Origin: VAZQ01 sp963771845
GTDB taxonomy: Bacteria > Pseudomonadota > Alphaproteobacteria > Rhizobiales > Xanthobacteraceae
Assembly (NCBI GenBank): GCA_963771845.1
Contig: CAVYVC010000035.1
Location: 102,866 to 166,865 of the forward strand
Direction: 5' to 3'
Length of the DNA stretch: 64,000 nt
Shown: in pieces, positions 1 through 8,983 of the stretch
Numbering within the stretch: the first letter of the stretch is position 1
How the letters are laid out: each line of letters begins with the position of its first letter
The notes under the pieces: generated by a model
What the model was told of the DNA's origin: nothing
Seen by the model: the letters and a program-made list of their open reading frames with translations, nothing else
The model's database searches: none
Program-made: the position numbers and the translations under genes

Positions 1-1
1 C

Positions 2-727
2 ATGACGGCGCTGCTTGAGATCGCAGGAGTGAGCAAGCGCTTTCGCGGCTTGCTTGCCGTCGACAATATGACCTTCAGCGTGGCGAAGGGATCGATATTC
101 GCGATCATTGGCCCGAACGGGGCGGGCAAGACCACCCTGTTCAACCTGATCGCCGGAGTCTTCCCACCGGATGCCGGCACGATCATCTTTGACGGCCGGC
201 GCATCGATGGGCTCGCCCCCGATCAGGTATGCCGACGCGGACTTGCCCGGACATTTCAGTTGGTACGCCCGTTTGCGGCGCTTACCGTCGAGGACAATGT
301 CATCGTCGGGGCGATGTTGCAGCGGCGCGATGTTGCCCAGGCGCGCGAGCGTGCCCACGCCGTGTTGCGAACACTTGATCTCTTCGATAAGCGCCGGCAG
401 ATCGCATCGGCGTTGACGCTCCCCGACCGCAAGCGCCTGGAAATGGCGCGCGCTCTCGCGACCGAGCCGAAGTTCCTGCTGCTCGACGAGGTGATGGCCG
501 GCTTGCGGCCGGCGGAGACCGACCGGATGGTTGCGATCCTCAGAGAGATCAATCGTGAAAGTGGGTTGACCATTTTGCTCATCGAGCACGTGATGCGGGC
601 GGTCATGGCGCTTGCCACGCGTGTGCTGGTGCTGCACCACGGGGCAGCCATTGCGCAAGGCGCACCCGAGGCGGTCGTGCGCGAGCCTGCCGTCGTGCAA
701 TCCTATCTGGGCTCCGAGGCGCTTTGA
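2..727 (+). CDS. Branched-chain-type ABC transporter ATP-binding protein (LivG-like)
   Basis: Cytoplasmic ATPase of a HAAT-family (LivFGHMJ-type) importer; 241 aa, normal LivG length. Walker A GPNGAGKTT is near residue 38 and Walker B LLLDEV near 159. The signature loop is not LSGGQ but LTLPDRKRLEMA, a variant I know from a LivG subgroup. The ATG lies at base 2, so an upstream start outside the window cannot be excluded, although MTALLEIAGVSKRF is a natural N-terminus. The stop overlaps the next ATPase gene by 4 bases (ATGC/TGA region), so the two are translationally coupled; permease and binding-protein genes are presumably to the left of the window. The substrate cannot be read from the sequence; amino acids, amides or aromatic acids are all usual for this family. 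Confidence 0.9.
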   Translation: MTALLEIAGVSKRFRGLLAVDNMTFSVAKGSIFAIIGPNGAGKTTLFNLIAGVFPPDAGTIIFDGRRIDGLAPDQVCRRGLARTFQLVRPFAALTVEDNVIVGAMLQRRDVAQARERAHAVLRTLDLFDKRRQIASALTLPDRKRLEMARALATEPKFLLLDEVMAGLRPAETDRMVAILREINRESGLTILLIEHVMRAVMALATRVLVLHHGAAIAQGAPEAVVREPAVVQSYLGSEAL

Positions 728-1431
728 TGCTGCGGGCCGAGAACCTCGACCTCTTCTATGGTGACGCGCAGGCGCTTGCCGGTGTGTCGATCGAAATCCG
801 CACGGGGACCATCGTTGCCATTGTTGGTGCGAACGGCGCGGGCAAGACTTCGCTCATTCGCACCATCGCGGGCATGCTTGCTCCCGCGCGCGGCCGCATC
901 GTGTTCCGCGATATCGACATCACGGGCTGGGAAAGCCATCGCGTATGCAACCTGGGCATTGGCCAGGTGGCGGAAGGACGCCAAATTTTCCCGACACTCT
1001 CGGTTGCCGAGAACCTCGACGTCGGCGCCATGCTTGCGCGCGCGCGCGCGAGCAGAACAAGGAATCTTGAACGCGTGTTTGCCCTCTTTCCTGTGCTCGC
1101 CGAGCGCTCGGGGCAAGCGGCAGGGACACTATCGGGGGGCGAGCAGCAGATGCTTGCGATCGGGCGTTGCCTCATGGGAGCGCCCGATCTCGTGATGTTC
1201 GATGAGCCCTCGCTCGGACTTGCCCCTGCCATCGTGCAGCATGTCCTGCGCACCATCCGCGATCTCAACCGCGAGGGACTGACCTGTGTCCTGGTCGAAC
1301 AGAACGTCGCCGTGTCGCTCAAGCTGGCGAATGCGGCTTATGTGCTGGAAAACGGCCGCGTCACGCTCTCCGGCCACGGCCAGGAGCTGCTTGCGGATGA
1401 CCGGGTGCGGCAAGCCTATCTCGGCATGTAG
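724..1431 (+). CDS. Branched-chain-type ABC transporter ATP-binding protein (LivF-like)
   Basis: Second ATPase of the same importer, 235 aa. It shows Walker A GANGAGKTS, a full signature LSGGEQQML, Walker B DLVMFDEPS and the LivF-typical ending in YLGM. The start overlaps the stop of the upstream LivG-like gene, which fixes the start. It is the last gene of that operon; a 160-base gap follows. The substrate is unknown. Confidence 0.9.
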   Translation: MMLRAENLDLFYGDAQALAGVSIEIRTGTIVAIVGANGAGKTSLIRTIAGMLAPARGRIVFRDIDITGWESHRVCNLGIGQVAEGRQIFPTLSVAENLDVGAMLARARASRTRNLERVFALFPVLAERSGQAAGTLSGGEQQMLAIGRCLMGAPDLVMFDEPSLGLAPAIVQHVLRTIRDLNREGLTCVLVEQNVAVSLKLANAAYVLENGRVTLSGHGQELLADDRVRQAYLGM

Positions 1432-1592
1432 CTGCGTAGCCGTTCAATTCATATCGTCGCTCTTTCGAAACGCAAATTCGCTCTTGCGGGTTCCGCTCGC
1501 GCAGTCGTACGCGAGGCGCCACCCTCGCGCTGTCGGAAATAATTCAATTGAGCCATAATTCAGGGGTCGACCTGTAAGCGAGAAGTTGACCT

Positions 1593-2414
1593 ATGCCGGA
1601 TGCAACCCAGTTCCAGTTTAATATTCCGTCCGTACCCAGGGCATACGACGAGTTTCTTCGCCCAAGGCTTTTCGAGCCGTGGGCAAAGTTATTGCTCGAC
1701 GCAGTCGATCTTCGAGCGAGCGAATCTGTTTTGGATATAGCCACTGGCCCTGGGACGGTTGCTCGGCTTGCAGCCGTGCGCGTCGGCCCTCAGGGGCGCG
1801 TGCTCGCAATCGATATCGCGCAGCCGATGTTGGATATTGCCAAAGCCAAGTCGCTGCTACCGGGATCAGCTGAAATTCATTATCAGCTCTCTCCTGCCAC
1901 ACCGCTTCCGAGTCGGTCGGCAGCATTCGATGTCGTGCTGTGTCAGCAGGGTCTGCAGTTCTTTCCTGACCGCATTGGCGCGCTGAGAGAAATGCGGCGA
2001 GTTTTGAAACCGGGCGGTCGTGTGGGCATCGCGGTGTGGGTAGAAATCGAACGCAATCAACTCTACCAGGCTTATCATGCCGCACTTCGAGCGACTGCCC
2101 CTGCACAGCTCGCTGATTTGATCACAGCCCCGTTCAGCTGGCCAAGCGGATCAACCCTCAAATCTGCGGCCGAGGAGGTAGGGTTTCGCGACATTCGTCT
2201 GATGACGCCCTCGCTTCCTATGGTGCTGGAAGCTGGAGTGGAACAGGCCGTTCAGACGTTTGCCGGGACGCCGGTCGCTCCCGGTGTTGCCGAGCTTCCG
2301 CAAGAGGTGCAGACCGCCCTCTTTGCTCAGATGCGACAGGAAATGACAAAGCTACTGAAAAACGGCAAGGTCGTCGGCGATTGGACATCAAATATAATCG
2401 TAGGCTATGCCTGA
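1593..2414 (+). CDS. Class I SAM-dependent methyltransferase
   Basis: 273 aa protein with a Rossmann-type SAM-binding fold. Motif I VLDIATGPGTVARLA is at about residues 46-60, the acidic end of strand 2 is in VLAIDIAQPML, and the post-motif FDVVLCQQGLQFFPD is typical of UbiE/Coq5 and Methyltransf_11 proteins. It probably methylates a small molecule, but the substrate is not evident and the family is too broad for a name. It stands alone between the livF end and the convergent acyl-CoA synthetase. The third-position pattern is less GC-rich than in the neighbours, which could mean separate acquisition. Confidence 0.8.
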   Translation: MPDATQFQFNIPSVPRAYDEFLRPRLFEPWAKLLLDAVDLRASESVLDIATGPGTVARLAAVRVGPQGRVLAIDIAQPMLDIAKAKSLLPGSAEIHYQLSPATPLPSRSAAFDVVLCQQGLQFFPDRIGALREMRRVLKPGGRVGIAVWVEIERNQLYQAYHAALRATAPAQLADLITAPFSWPSGSTLKSAAEEVGFRDIRLMTPSLPMVLEAGVEQAVQTFAGTPVAPGVAELPQEVQTALFAQMRQEMTKLLKNGKVVGDWTSNIIVGYA

Positions 2415-2440
2415 TCTGCGCCCGTTAAGGCGAACGCCGT

Positions 2441-3997
2441 TCAGGAGACCTGCCGGTCGCGCCCGCGCCAATAAGGCTCGCGCAAGGCCTTCTTGTCGAT
2501 TTTTCCGTTGAACAGACGCGGCAGGCTCTGGACGAAATCGACGCTACGCGGCTTCTTGTAGCTTGTGAGCTTCGTGCGCGCGTACTCGATCAGCTCGGAT
2601 TGCGTCGCTGCGAACCCCGGCCGCATCTCGACGCATGCCTTGACCGATTCTCCCCATGCCTCGTCCGGCACTGCGATCACCGCAACCTCGGCAACGCCGG
2701 GATGACTGCGCAGCGCCTCCTCGACCTCCCACGAATAGATGTTCTCGCCGCCCGAGATGATCATGTCCTTCTTGCGGTCCGCGACATAGACGAAATCGCT
2801 CTCGTCCACAAAGCCCAGATCGCCGGTATGGATCCATCCGTCGCGCAGGACTTGTCCGGTCAGCTCCTTCTTATTCCAGTAGCCGGTCATGCAGGTCGGC
2901 GACCGGATCACAATCTCTCCGATCTCTCCGGCCTGGCATGCTGTGCCATCGTCGCGAACAATCCTGATTTTGTTGCCGAGCAATGGCTGACCTGCCGAAC
3001 GCAGACGACGCACATCTTGTGGATCAGTCAGCACATGCTGATGCGGCTTGAGAATGGTCGCGGCGATGCATTCGGTCATGCCGTAGACCTGGGCAAAGAT
3101 CGGCCCCATCCGCGCGAGCGCGCGGCGAAGCAGGGGCTCCGGCATTGGCGCAGAGGCGTAGTGCACCAGGCGCAGCGTGCTCACGTCATAGGGTTTCGTC
3201 TCGAGCACATCGAGCATCCGCTGGATCATCAAAGGCGCGAAGTGAGCCGCGCTGACATGCTCCTTCTCGATGGTCGCAAGCACGTCTTCCGGGTCAAACG
3301 CCGCCTTGAGCACCACCGCTGCGCCCATGAGGTTGAAATTCATCTGCTCGATCTTGCCGCCGACATGAAAGAGCGGCATCACGATGAGCGCCTTGTCGGT
3401 CGCCGCAATTCCGCTCTCATGGGAGAGCATTCTGGTCGCTTCGACCATTGCGGCGTGGCTGATCATGACGCCCTTTGGTCCCCCGGTCGTGCCGCTGGTG
3501 TACATGAGGTAAGCAAGATCGCCAGCGACCGCCCCCATCGCGGGCGCCTCGGCGCTTGCTTGCGAGATCAAGCCTTCGTAGCTCAATGCGTCGGCAGTTT
3601 CGGGATCGATCGCAATCCGCAAACGGATGCTTGCAACCTCGGCTGCAAGCACGCGCGCGCACGCGGCAAAATCCTTGGCATAGATCAAGACGCTCGGCGC
3701 GCTATCCTGGCAAATCGCGCCAAGCTCGGCTTGCGAAAGCCGGCTGTTGAGATTGATGGCAACAAAGCCCGCAATTTCGCAGGCACCAAAGATCTCGATG
3801 TACTGGCTGCAGTTGCGTGCAAGCACCGCGACCCGTTCCTGTTTTCTCAGTCCCTGCGCGATGAGTGCATTGGCCAGGCGGAACATCCGGGCGGCTTGTT
3901 CGGCAAATGTGAATTGCCTGCCTTCAAACAACAGCGCAGTTTGCCGCCCGTACAGCGCCCGGCCGCGCTTGATCAGGTCTGCGCAAGTCAAAGCCAT
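2441..3997 (-). CDS. Acyl-CoA synthetase / AMP-dependent ligase
   Basis: 518 aa ANL-superfamily adenylating enzyme: it activates a carboxylic acid with ATP and transfers it to CoA. The P-loop-like motif YTSGTTGGPKGVMISH (A3) is near residue 165, the A5-like MTECIA near 310, A7 HTGDLGF near 395, and the A8/hinge RKKDMIISGGENIYSWEVEEAL follows. The C-terminal PRSVDFVQSLPRLFNGKIDKKALRE carries the catalytic Lys of A10. It lies 160 bases downstream of the livHM-livG-livF operon in the same direction. A shared role, with the transporter importing an acid that is then CoA-activated, is plausible but inferred. Resembles 4-coumarate/fatty-acid CoA ligases; chain specificity unknown. Confidence 0.88.
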   Translation of the reverse strand: MALTCADLIKRGRALYGRQTALLFEGRQFTFAEQAARMFRLANALIAQGLRKQERVAVLARNCSQYIEIFGACEIAGFVAINLNSRLSQAELGAICQDSAPSVLIYAKDFAACARVLAAEVASIRLRIAIDPETADALSYEGLISQASAEAPAMGAVAGDLAYLMYTSGTTGGPKGVMISHAAMVEATRMLSHESGIAATDKALIVMPLFHVGGKIEQMNFNLMGAAVVLKAAFDPEDVLATIEKEHVSAAHFAPLMIQRMLDVLETKPYDVSTLRLVHYASAPMPEPLLRRALARMGPIFAQVYGMTECIAATILKPHQHVLTDPQDVRRLRSAGQPLLGNKIRIVRDDGTACQAGEIGEIVIRSPTCMTGYWNKKELTGQVLRDGWIHTGDLGFVDESDFVYVADRKKDMIISGGENIYSWEVEEALRSHPGVAEVAVIAVPDEAWGESVKACVEMRPGFAATQSELIEYARTKLTSYKKPRSVDFVQSLPRLFNGKIDKKALREPYWRGRDRQVS

Positions 3998-4156
3998 GCA
4001 GTGGGTCCAATCGGCATCCGTCGCCGGAAAATCAGCCTATATATCCAGCGCGCTACCCCATGCATAAAAGCAAGGCGGCCAGGAAGGACGAAATATGGGG
4101 CAAGGTGATGAAGGACGCGAACATCCCGGTGAATTGATGTGGCCGGGCGAACAAGC

Positions 4157-4852
4157 TTACACGCTTAGATACGTCCGCAGCACGAACTCATTGTGCTCGA
4201 GCTCGGCTGAGCTGCCGGTAAAGCAGATCTCGCCCTTGTTCATGACGTGATGCCGGTCGGCGACCGCAAGCGCGGTGCGCAGGTTCTGCTCGACCAGGAG
4301 AATCGCCAATCCCTCGCGCTTGACACTCTTGAGCACCGAGATGATCTCCTGCACGATCATGGGTGCCAGGCCTTCCGAGGGCTCGTCGAGCAGCAGCAGG
4401 CTGGGATTGAGCATGAGCGCGCGCGCGATCGAAAGCATCTGTTGCTCGCCGCCCGAGAGCGCAAAGCCGAGATTGCGCTCGCGCTGCTTGAGGTTCGGAA
4501 ACAAACCGAAGATGCGCTCCAACGTCCATCGGCGGTTATCGCCGGCGCGGGCAAAGACCGTGAGTTGCTCGCGCACGGTGAGACTCGGAAAAATGCCGCG
4601 CTCCTGCGGCACAAAACCGAATCCCAAGCGGGCGACGGCATAGGGCGGCAGCGCCCCGATGTTGCGGCCCTGGTATACGATCCTGCCTGCGCGCGGCTTG
4701 AGATAGCCCATGATCGTGAGAATGGTCGTGGTCTTGCCGACGCCGTTGCGGCCGAGGAGACAGACCACCTCCCCCTCACGCACGGATAGCGATACGCCGC
4801 GCAGGACATGGCTCTCGCCGTAATAGGCATTGACGTTTTCGAGCTCGAGCAT
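4157..4852 (-). CDS. Branched-chain-type ABC transporter ATP-binding protein (LivF-like)
   Basis: 231 aa ATPase with Walker A GRNGVGKTT, signature LSGGEQQML and Walker B LLLLDEPSEGLAP. The QQML signature and C-terminal RTYLSV are LivF-like. It is the distal ATPase of the minus-strand operon livHM-livG-livF, separated from livG by an 89-base gap that holds a palindromic repeat. A different paralogue from the livF at 0.7-1.4 kb. Confidence 0.9.
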   Translation of the reverse strand: MLELENVNAYYGESHVLRGVSLSVREGEVVCLLGRNGVGKTTTILTIMGYLKPRAGRIVYQGRNIGALPPYAVARLGFGFVPQERGIFPSLTVREQLTVFARAGDNRRWTLERIFGLFPNLKQRERNLGFALSGGEQQMLSIARALMLNPSLLLLDEPSEGLAPMIVQEIISVLKSVKREGLAILLVEQNLRTALAVADRHHVMNKGEICFTGSSAELEHNEFVLRTYLSV

Positions 4853-4866
4853 CTCAGTGCAAAACC

Positions 4867-4938
4867 GTAGCCCGCGTTGAGCGGCAGCGAAACGCGGGGA
4901 CTATGGCCCCGGATTTCGCTCCGCTCAATCCGGGCTAC
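4867..4938. repeat. REP-like palindromic unit
   Basis: Two arms of about 32 bases (GTAGCCCGCGTTGAGCGG... and its imperfect reverse complement ...CCGCTCAATCCGGGCTAC) separated by a few bases form a strong hairpin. The outer GTAGCCC...GGGCTAC matches the element at 15441-15510. It sits between livG and livF of one operon, so it could act on mRNA stability or as an attenuator. This type of intergenic palindrome is frequent in Bradyrhizobium-like genomes. Confidence 0.75.
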
Positions 4939-4941
4939 AAC

Positions 4942-5685
4942 TCAGTGCATCATACCGAGATAGACTTCGCGTACCCGGTCGCTCGCGCGGATCTCAGCCG
5001 CGGGGCCGGAGGCAACCACCTCGCCATAGTGGAGGACGGTGATGCGATCGGCCACCGAGAACACCACGTTCATGTCATGCTCGATCATCAGGATCGTGAG
5101 CGTGCGCGGCAGTGCGGCGATGAGCGCGATCACGCGCGCGGTTTCGGCGGGAGACATCCCGGAGGTCGGCTCATCGAGAAGGAGAAGATCAGGCTCGCCC
5201 GCAAGGGCGATCCCGAGCTCGAGTTGGCGTTGCTCGCCGTAGGATAGATTGCGTGCCGGAGCTGTCCCATCCTGCCTGAGCTCCACTTGCCGCATCAGCT
5301 CTTCTGCTCGGGCGGTGAGCAGGCTTAGCCGACGCACCGGAGTGAAGAAATCGAGCGATCTGCCCCATCGCGCCTGAACCGCCAGGCGCAGATTCTCCAG
5401 CACCCCGAGATTCTGAAACAGGTTGTTGCGCTGGAAGGTCCGCGCCACGCCGGCACGGCTCACGCGGTCGGGCGGCCAGCCGGTAATGTCGTTTCCCTTG
5501 AGCCAAATCCGGCCGCCGCTCGGCGCGAGCTGGCCGCCGATCTGATTGACGAGGCTCGTCTTGCCGGCGCCGTTCGGGCCGATGATGGCGTGACGCTCGC
5601 CCGGCTCGATGGCGAGATTCACGTTGTTGGTGACCACCAGACTGCCGAACGAGCGGTAGAGGTTCTCGATGCGCAGCATCGTCAT
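4942..5685 (-). CDS. Branched-chain-type ABC transporter ATP-binding protein (LivG-like)
   Basis: 247 aa ATPase: Walker A GPNGAGKTS, signature NLSYGEQRQLELG, Walker B LLLLDEPTSGMSPAE, and the LivG-type ending VREVYLG. The reading frame stays open 84 bases further upstream, but the ATG at 5685 overlaps the permease stop as ATGA and gives MTMLRIENLYRSFG, the usual N-terminus. The longer form would add 28 residues overlapping the permease tail and is rejected. It couples translation of livG to the fused permease. Confidence 0.9.
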   Translation of the reverse strand: MTMLRIENLYRSFGSLVVTNNVNLAIEPGERHAIIGPNGAGKTSLVNQIGGQLAPSGGRIWLKGNDITGWPPDRVSRAGVARTFQRNNLFQNLGVLENLRLAVQARWGRSLDFFTPVRRLSLLTARAEELMRQVELRQDGTAPARNLSYGEQRQLELGIALAGEPDLLLLDEPTSGMSPAETARVIALIAALPRTLTILMIEHDMNVVFSVADRITVLHYGEVVASGPAAEIRASDRVREVYLGMMH

Positions 5686-7532
5686 GCGAATCGCCATTTG
5701 AGCGCTTTGCTCAGCCCGATCTGCCGCACGCTCCCCCAAATCCCGCCCGGAAAGAACATGACGCAGCAAATGAAAACCACCCCGATAATCAGCATCCAGT
5801 GATCGCTATAGGTGCTCACTACGTTCTTCATGAGGAGAAACAGGCCGCTCCCGATGACCGGTCCGACCAGCGTTCCGGCGCCGCCGAGGATCACCATGAT
5901 CAGGATGTCGCCCGACGCGGTCCAATAGACTGCGTCCGGCGAGATGAAACTGTTGAAAATGGCGTAGAGACCGCCGGAAAATCCGGCAAGTCCGCCGGCG
6001 ATCACAAACGAGAGGAGCTTGTAGAGCCGGGTCGGATAGCCGATCGCCATCATGCGCGCTTCATTCTCGCGAATGCCCACAAACACATGGCCGAGCGGAG
6101 CGTTCAGGAGACGGCGCAGCCCCCAGTAGCAAGACAGGAAACAGGCAAGCGCAAGGAAATACATGGTAAGCGAATTCGCGAGATCGCTCCCGAACAAGCT
6201 CGGCTTTTCCGCGATCGCAAGGCCATCCGAGCCGCCGGTGATATCGCGCCATTTCAACGCGGCCGAGAAAACGAGCTGCCCGAAAGCGAGCGTGAGCATG
6301 AGAAACGTGATCCCGGCGGTGCGCACGCAGAAAAACCCGATCCCGGCTGCCGCGACTGCGGCCAGCAAGACCCCGGCAGCCAGTCCCAGCCAGGCGCTCG
6401 CTCCGGCATGGGTGGTGAGGATTGCAACCGCATAGGCGCCCAGTCCGAAAAATCCGGCATGGCCGAGTGACATCAGGCCGGTGAAGCCCAGAATGAGATC
6501 AAGACTCATGGCAAGAATTGCAAAGATGTAGATCTCGGCGATGAGGTCGCGCGGATAGCTCGACACGAGGAAGGGAAACACCATCATCGCAGCGAGCAGA
6601 ATGAGCCCGATCAGCCGCGTCTGCCTTGGTTGGTCGGCGCTCAAGGCGAAGCTCGGGGCCGATGCGGTGTGAGTGTGGGCAATCCCGAACAGACCTTGCG
6701 GCCGGGCAAGCAATACCAGCGCCATGACGAGGTAGATCAGGAACAGCGCCATGCTCGGCAGGTAGGCTTTGCCGAACGTATCGGCGACGCCGATGAGAAG
6801 ACTGCCGGCAAACGCGCCGCGCAGACTGCCCATGCCCCCGATCACGATCACGATGAAGGCGGGAATGAGGATCTCGGCATCCATTCCGGGGTAAAGCCCG
6901 AGCACAGGACCGGCCGCGACACCGCCCAGCGCTGCCAAGACGACACCCGCGCCGAACACGGACGAGAACAGGGCCGGAATGTTGACGCCAAGACCGGCCG
7001 CCATGGCACTGTCGTCGACGCCGGCGCGTACCATGGCGCCGATCCGGCTGCGCTCGAGGAGCTGCCACAGGAGCACAGCGATCGCAAAGCCGAGCGCAAT
7101 CAGAAACAGCCGATATGAGGAGAACACACCGGCTCCGATTTCGGTGCTGCCCCGCAGAACCTCCGGCGCCGGGAGCGTCCGCACCGTGCGCCCCCAGACG
7201 GCTTGCACCAGGTCAAAGAAGACGAAAAGAAAGCCGAACGTCAGCAGCACCTGGTCCATATGCCCGCGGCGATAGAGCGGGCGCAGGAACACGCGCTCGA
7301 TCGCCATGCCGATCAGCACAACGGGGAGGGGGGCCAGGAAGAATGCGGCCCAGAAATTGTTTGTGAGTTGGAAGATGGTGAGCCCGAAGAACGCGCCCAG
7401 CATGAAGAAGGATCCATGCGCAAGACTGACCACATTCATCAGGCCGAAAATGAGGGAGAGGCCTGCCGCCATCAGGAACAGCAGCATGCCGTAGACGAGG
7501 CCGTTCAAGAGCTGAGCGACCAGATACTCCAC
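5682..7532 (-). CDS. Fused branched-chain-type ABC permease (LivH-LivM fusion)
   Basis: 616 aa integral membrane protein in which both HAAT permeases are in one chain. Residues 1 to about 290 are LivH-like (MEYLVAQLLNGLVYGMLLFL start, GMGSLRGAFAGSLLIGVADT loop). After a linker around 285-305, residues 305-616 are LivM-like (LILGFTGLMSLGHAGFFGLGAYA, VILGGAGTLVGPVIGSGLF). Each half carries its own inner-membrane helices and ATPase-coupling loop. Separate genes are the textbook form; fusions occur in Rhizobiales. No substrate-binding protein gene is adjacent, so the receptor must come from elsewhere or be shared; several orphan receptors lie in this window. Confidence 0.9.
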   Translation of the reverse strand: MEYLVAQLLNGLVYGMLLFLMAAGLSLIFGLMNVVSLAHGSFFMLGAFFGLTIFQLTNNFWAAFFLAPLPVVLIGMAIERVFLRPLYRRGHMDQVLLTFGFLFVFFDLVQAVWGRTVRTLPAPEVLRGSTEIGAGVFSSYRLFLIALGFAIAVLLWQLLERSRIGAMVRAGVDDSAMAAGLGVNIPALFSSVFGAGVVLAALGGVAAGPVLGLYPGMDAEILIPAFIVIVIGGMGSLRGAFAGSLLIGVADTFGKAYLPSMALFLIYLVMALVLLARPQGLFGIAHTHTASAPSFALSADQPRQTRLIGLILLAAMMVFPFLVSSYPRDLIAEIYIFAILAMSLDLILGFTGLMSLGHAGFFGLGAYAVAILTTHAGASAWLGLAAGVLLAAVAAAGIGFFCVRTAGITFLMLTLAFGQLVFSAALKWRDITGGSDGLAIAEKPSLFGSDLANSLTMYFLALACFLSCYWGLRRLLNAPLGHVFVGIRENEARMMAIGYPTRLYKLLSFVIAGGLAGFSGGLYAIFNSFISPDAVYWTASGDILIMVILGGAGTLVGPVIGSGLFLLMKNVVSTYSDHWMLIIGVVFICCVMFFPGGIWGSVRQIGLSKALKWRFA

Positions 7533-7683
7533 TGGGCCCTTACCCCGGCTTGTTCGAGGATCACGCTATTATCGGCGACTTGATTATCGGCCACTTGGCA
7601 GCCGCCGGAAAGCTGCCATTCTTTAAGGCTGAGTTGATTCGGGAAGCTATGTTGCGGTCCGCGAATTGGAGCAATTGCAGAAA

Positions 7684-8793
7684 ATGGGCCCGCTCAGTCG
7701 GCGACAGATCGTCAGAAGCGCCGCCGCGGCGAGTGCCGCCGTGGCACTGCCCGCGCCGGGCGTGATTTCCCGCGCCCAGGCTGCGCCGGCCGCCCTCACG
7801 CAATCCCAGTCTGGTCTGCTCGATGCCTATAACAGTGCGCTCTCCCATTTCAGGGCGATCCTGAGCGAACGCCGCGCCCAGATCAGGTCCAATCAGCCGC
7901 TCCCGAACCTGCCGGGACAGGCTCTCTATCTCGCACGCAATGCGATGATGAGCACGTACAAGGATCTCACCGACGCGCTTCCTGCGAGGATCGGGAGGCC
8001 GAACAAGCTCGGAATCCCTGCGGCCTATTTCGATGCCGATAACGAACCGCTGCTCGATGAGTATACTAGTCTCTTCAGCATCATGCAGGCGCCGCCGGCC
8101 AATGCGCAAAAATCAGAGACGCCATTCAAGGACGTCGTTGATCTCGGCACCGCCATTGCGCACGCCAAGGGCCTCGATCCGGCGAATGCGGAGCGCGCGG
8201 GTCTCATCAGCCTGGGCCTTTTCTTCGCCGAGACCAATGGCAATCAGAACATCGGCAATGCCCGCTCCAACACATACAAGGGGAGCCTGCAGACCGGTGT
8301 GTCCGAGGATCAGAATGGTCGAAGGAAATGGACGTCGCTCAAAAAAACGATTGCGGCCTTTGATCCGGTCTTGATCGTGCGCGACGAGAAAGAAGAGGCG
8401 CGTGTCGGCAACGGGGATCATCGCTTCAATCACTGGACCGCCGTGCGCGACGGTTTGATGAACGCCCACGCGGAGCTTTTTCTGCAAATTCCCGCAATCG
8501 TGAAGGCCCTGCCGGATGCGATCGATCAAATGAAAGTCTTCGAGCTCATCCAGATCATTCCGAGCCCGACCAAATCAGCGCTCCATTCCGGTAACCTGGT
8601 GAACGCTCGAATCTCCGACCCGACCATCATGCGCTTCCTGCGCAACAACAGCGTGTTTACCTACGGGCAGGCCGACAGAGCAAAAACATCCGCGATCTTC
8701 CGCGAAATCCTCGATGCGATGTGGCTCTTCAACGATAAATTTGAGCGCGCGCTCGCCAAATTCAGGGAGATCAAGGCGGGGCAGAAAAGCTAA
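7684..8793 (+). CDS. Tat-exported protein of unknown function
   Basis: About 369 aa. The N-terminus MGPLSRRQIVRSAAAASAAVALPAPGV... has a twin-arginine (SRRQIV) followed by an Ala-rich hydrophobic stretch and a likely cleavage site after SRAQA, so it is predicted to be exported folded through Tat. An in-frame TTG 18 bases upstream is an alternative start; the ATG has GGAG about 12 bases before it. The mature part is mainly helical with no cofactor motif I recognise. Divergent from livHM with about 150 bases between them. It might be a periplasmic partner, but it does not look like a LivJ receptor. Family not recognised. Confidence 0.75.
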   Translation: MGPLSRRQIVRSAAAASAAVALPAPGVISRAQAAPAALTQSQSGLLDAYNSALSHFRAILSERRAQIRSNQPLPNLPGQALYLARNAMMSTYKDLTDALPARIGRPNKLGIPAAYFDADNEPLLDEYTSLFSIMQAPPANAQKSETPFKDVVDLGTAIAHAKGLDPANAERAGLISLGLFFAETNGNQNIGNARSNTYKGSLQTGVSEDQNGRRKWTSLKKTIAAFDPVLIVRDEKEEARVGNGDHRFNHWTAVRDGLMNAHAELFLQIPAIVKALPDAIDQMKVFELIQIIPSPTKSALHSGNLVNARISDPTIMRFLRNNSVFTYGQADRAKTSAIFREILDAMWLFNDKFERALAKFREIKAGQKS

Positions 8794-8983
8794 GTGCGGC
8801 GGGTATGAAACGCACGGTCAGCTGTAAGTCAACCAATTCGTTTCGTATTGCAACTCGCTAAATACGGCTCTGCGAGCGTGGCTCAATGTCGGCTTCGCCC
8901 TGAAAGCGACCTACTTGCCTGCGGGGCAACGGAATGGCGCGATGTGCCACAAGCAGACATGTGCGGTTGCAGCAAATCGCGTC

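Noticed and set aside
2600..4108. 502-codon plus-strand frame
   Set aside because: Antisense shadow of the acyl-CoA synthetase, whose motifs are unmistakable on the minus strand.
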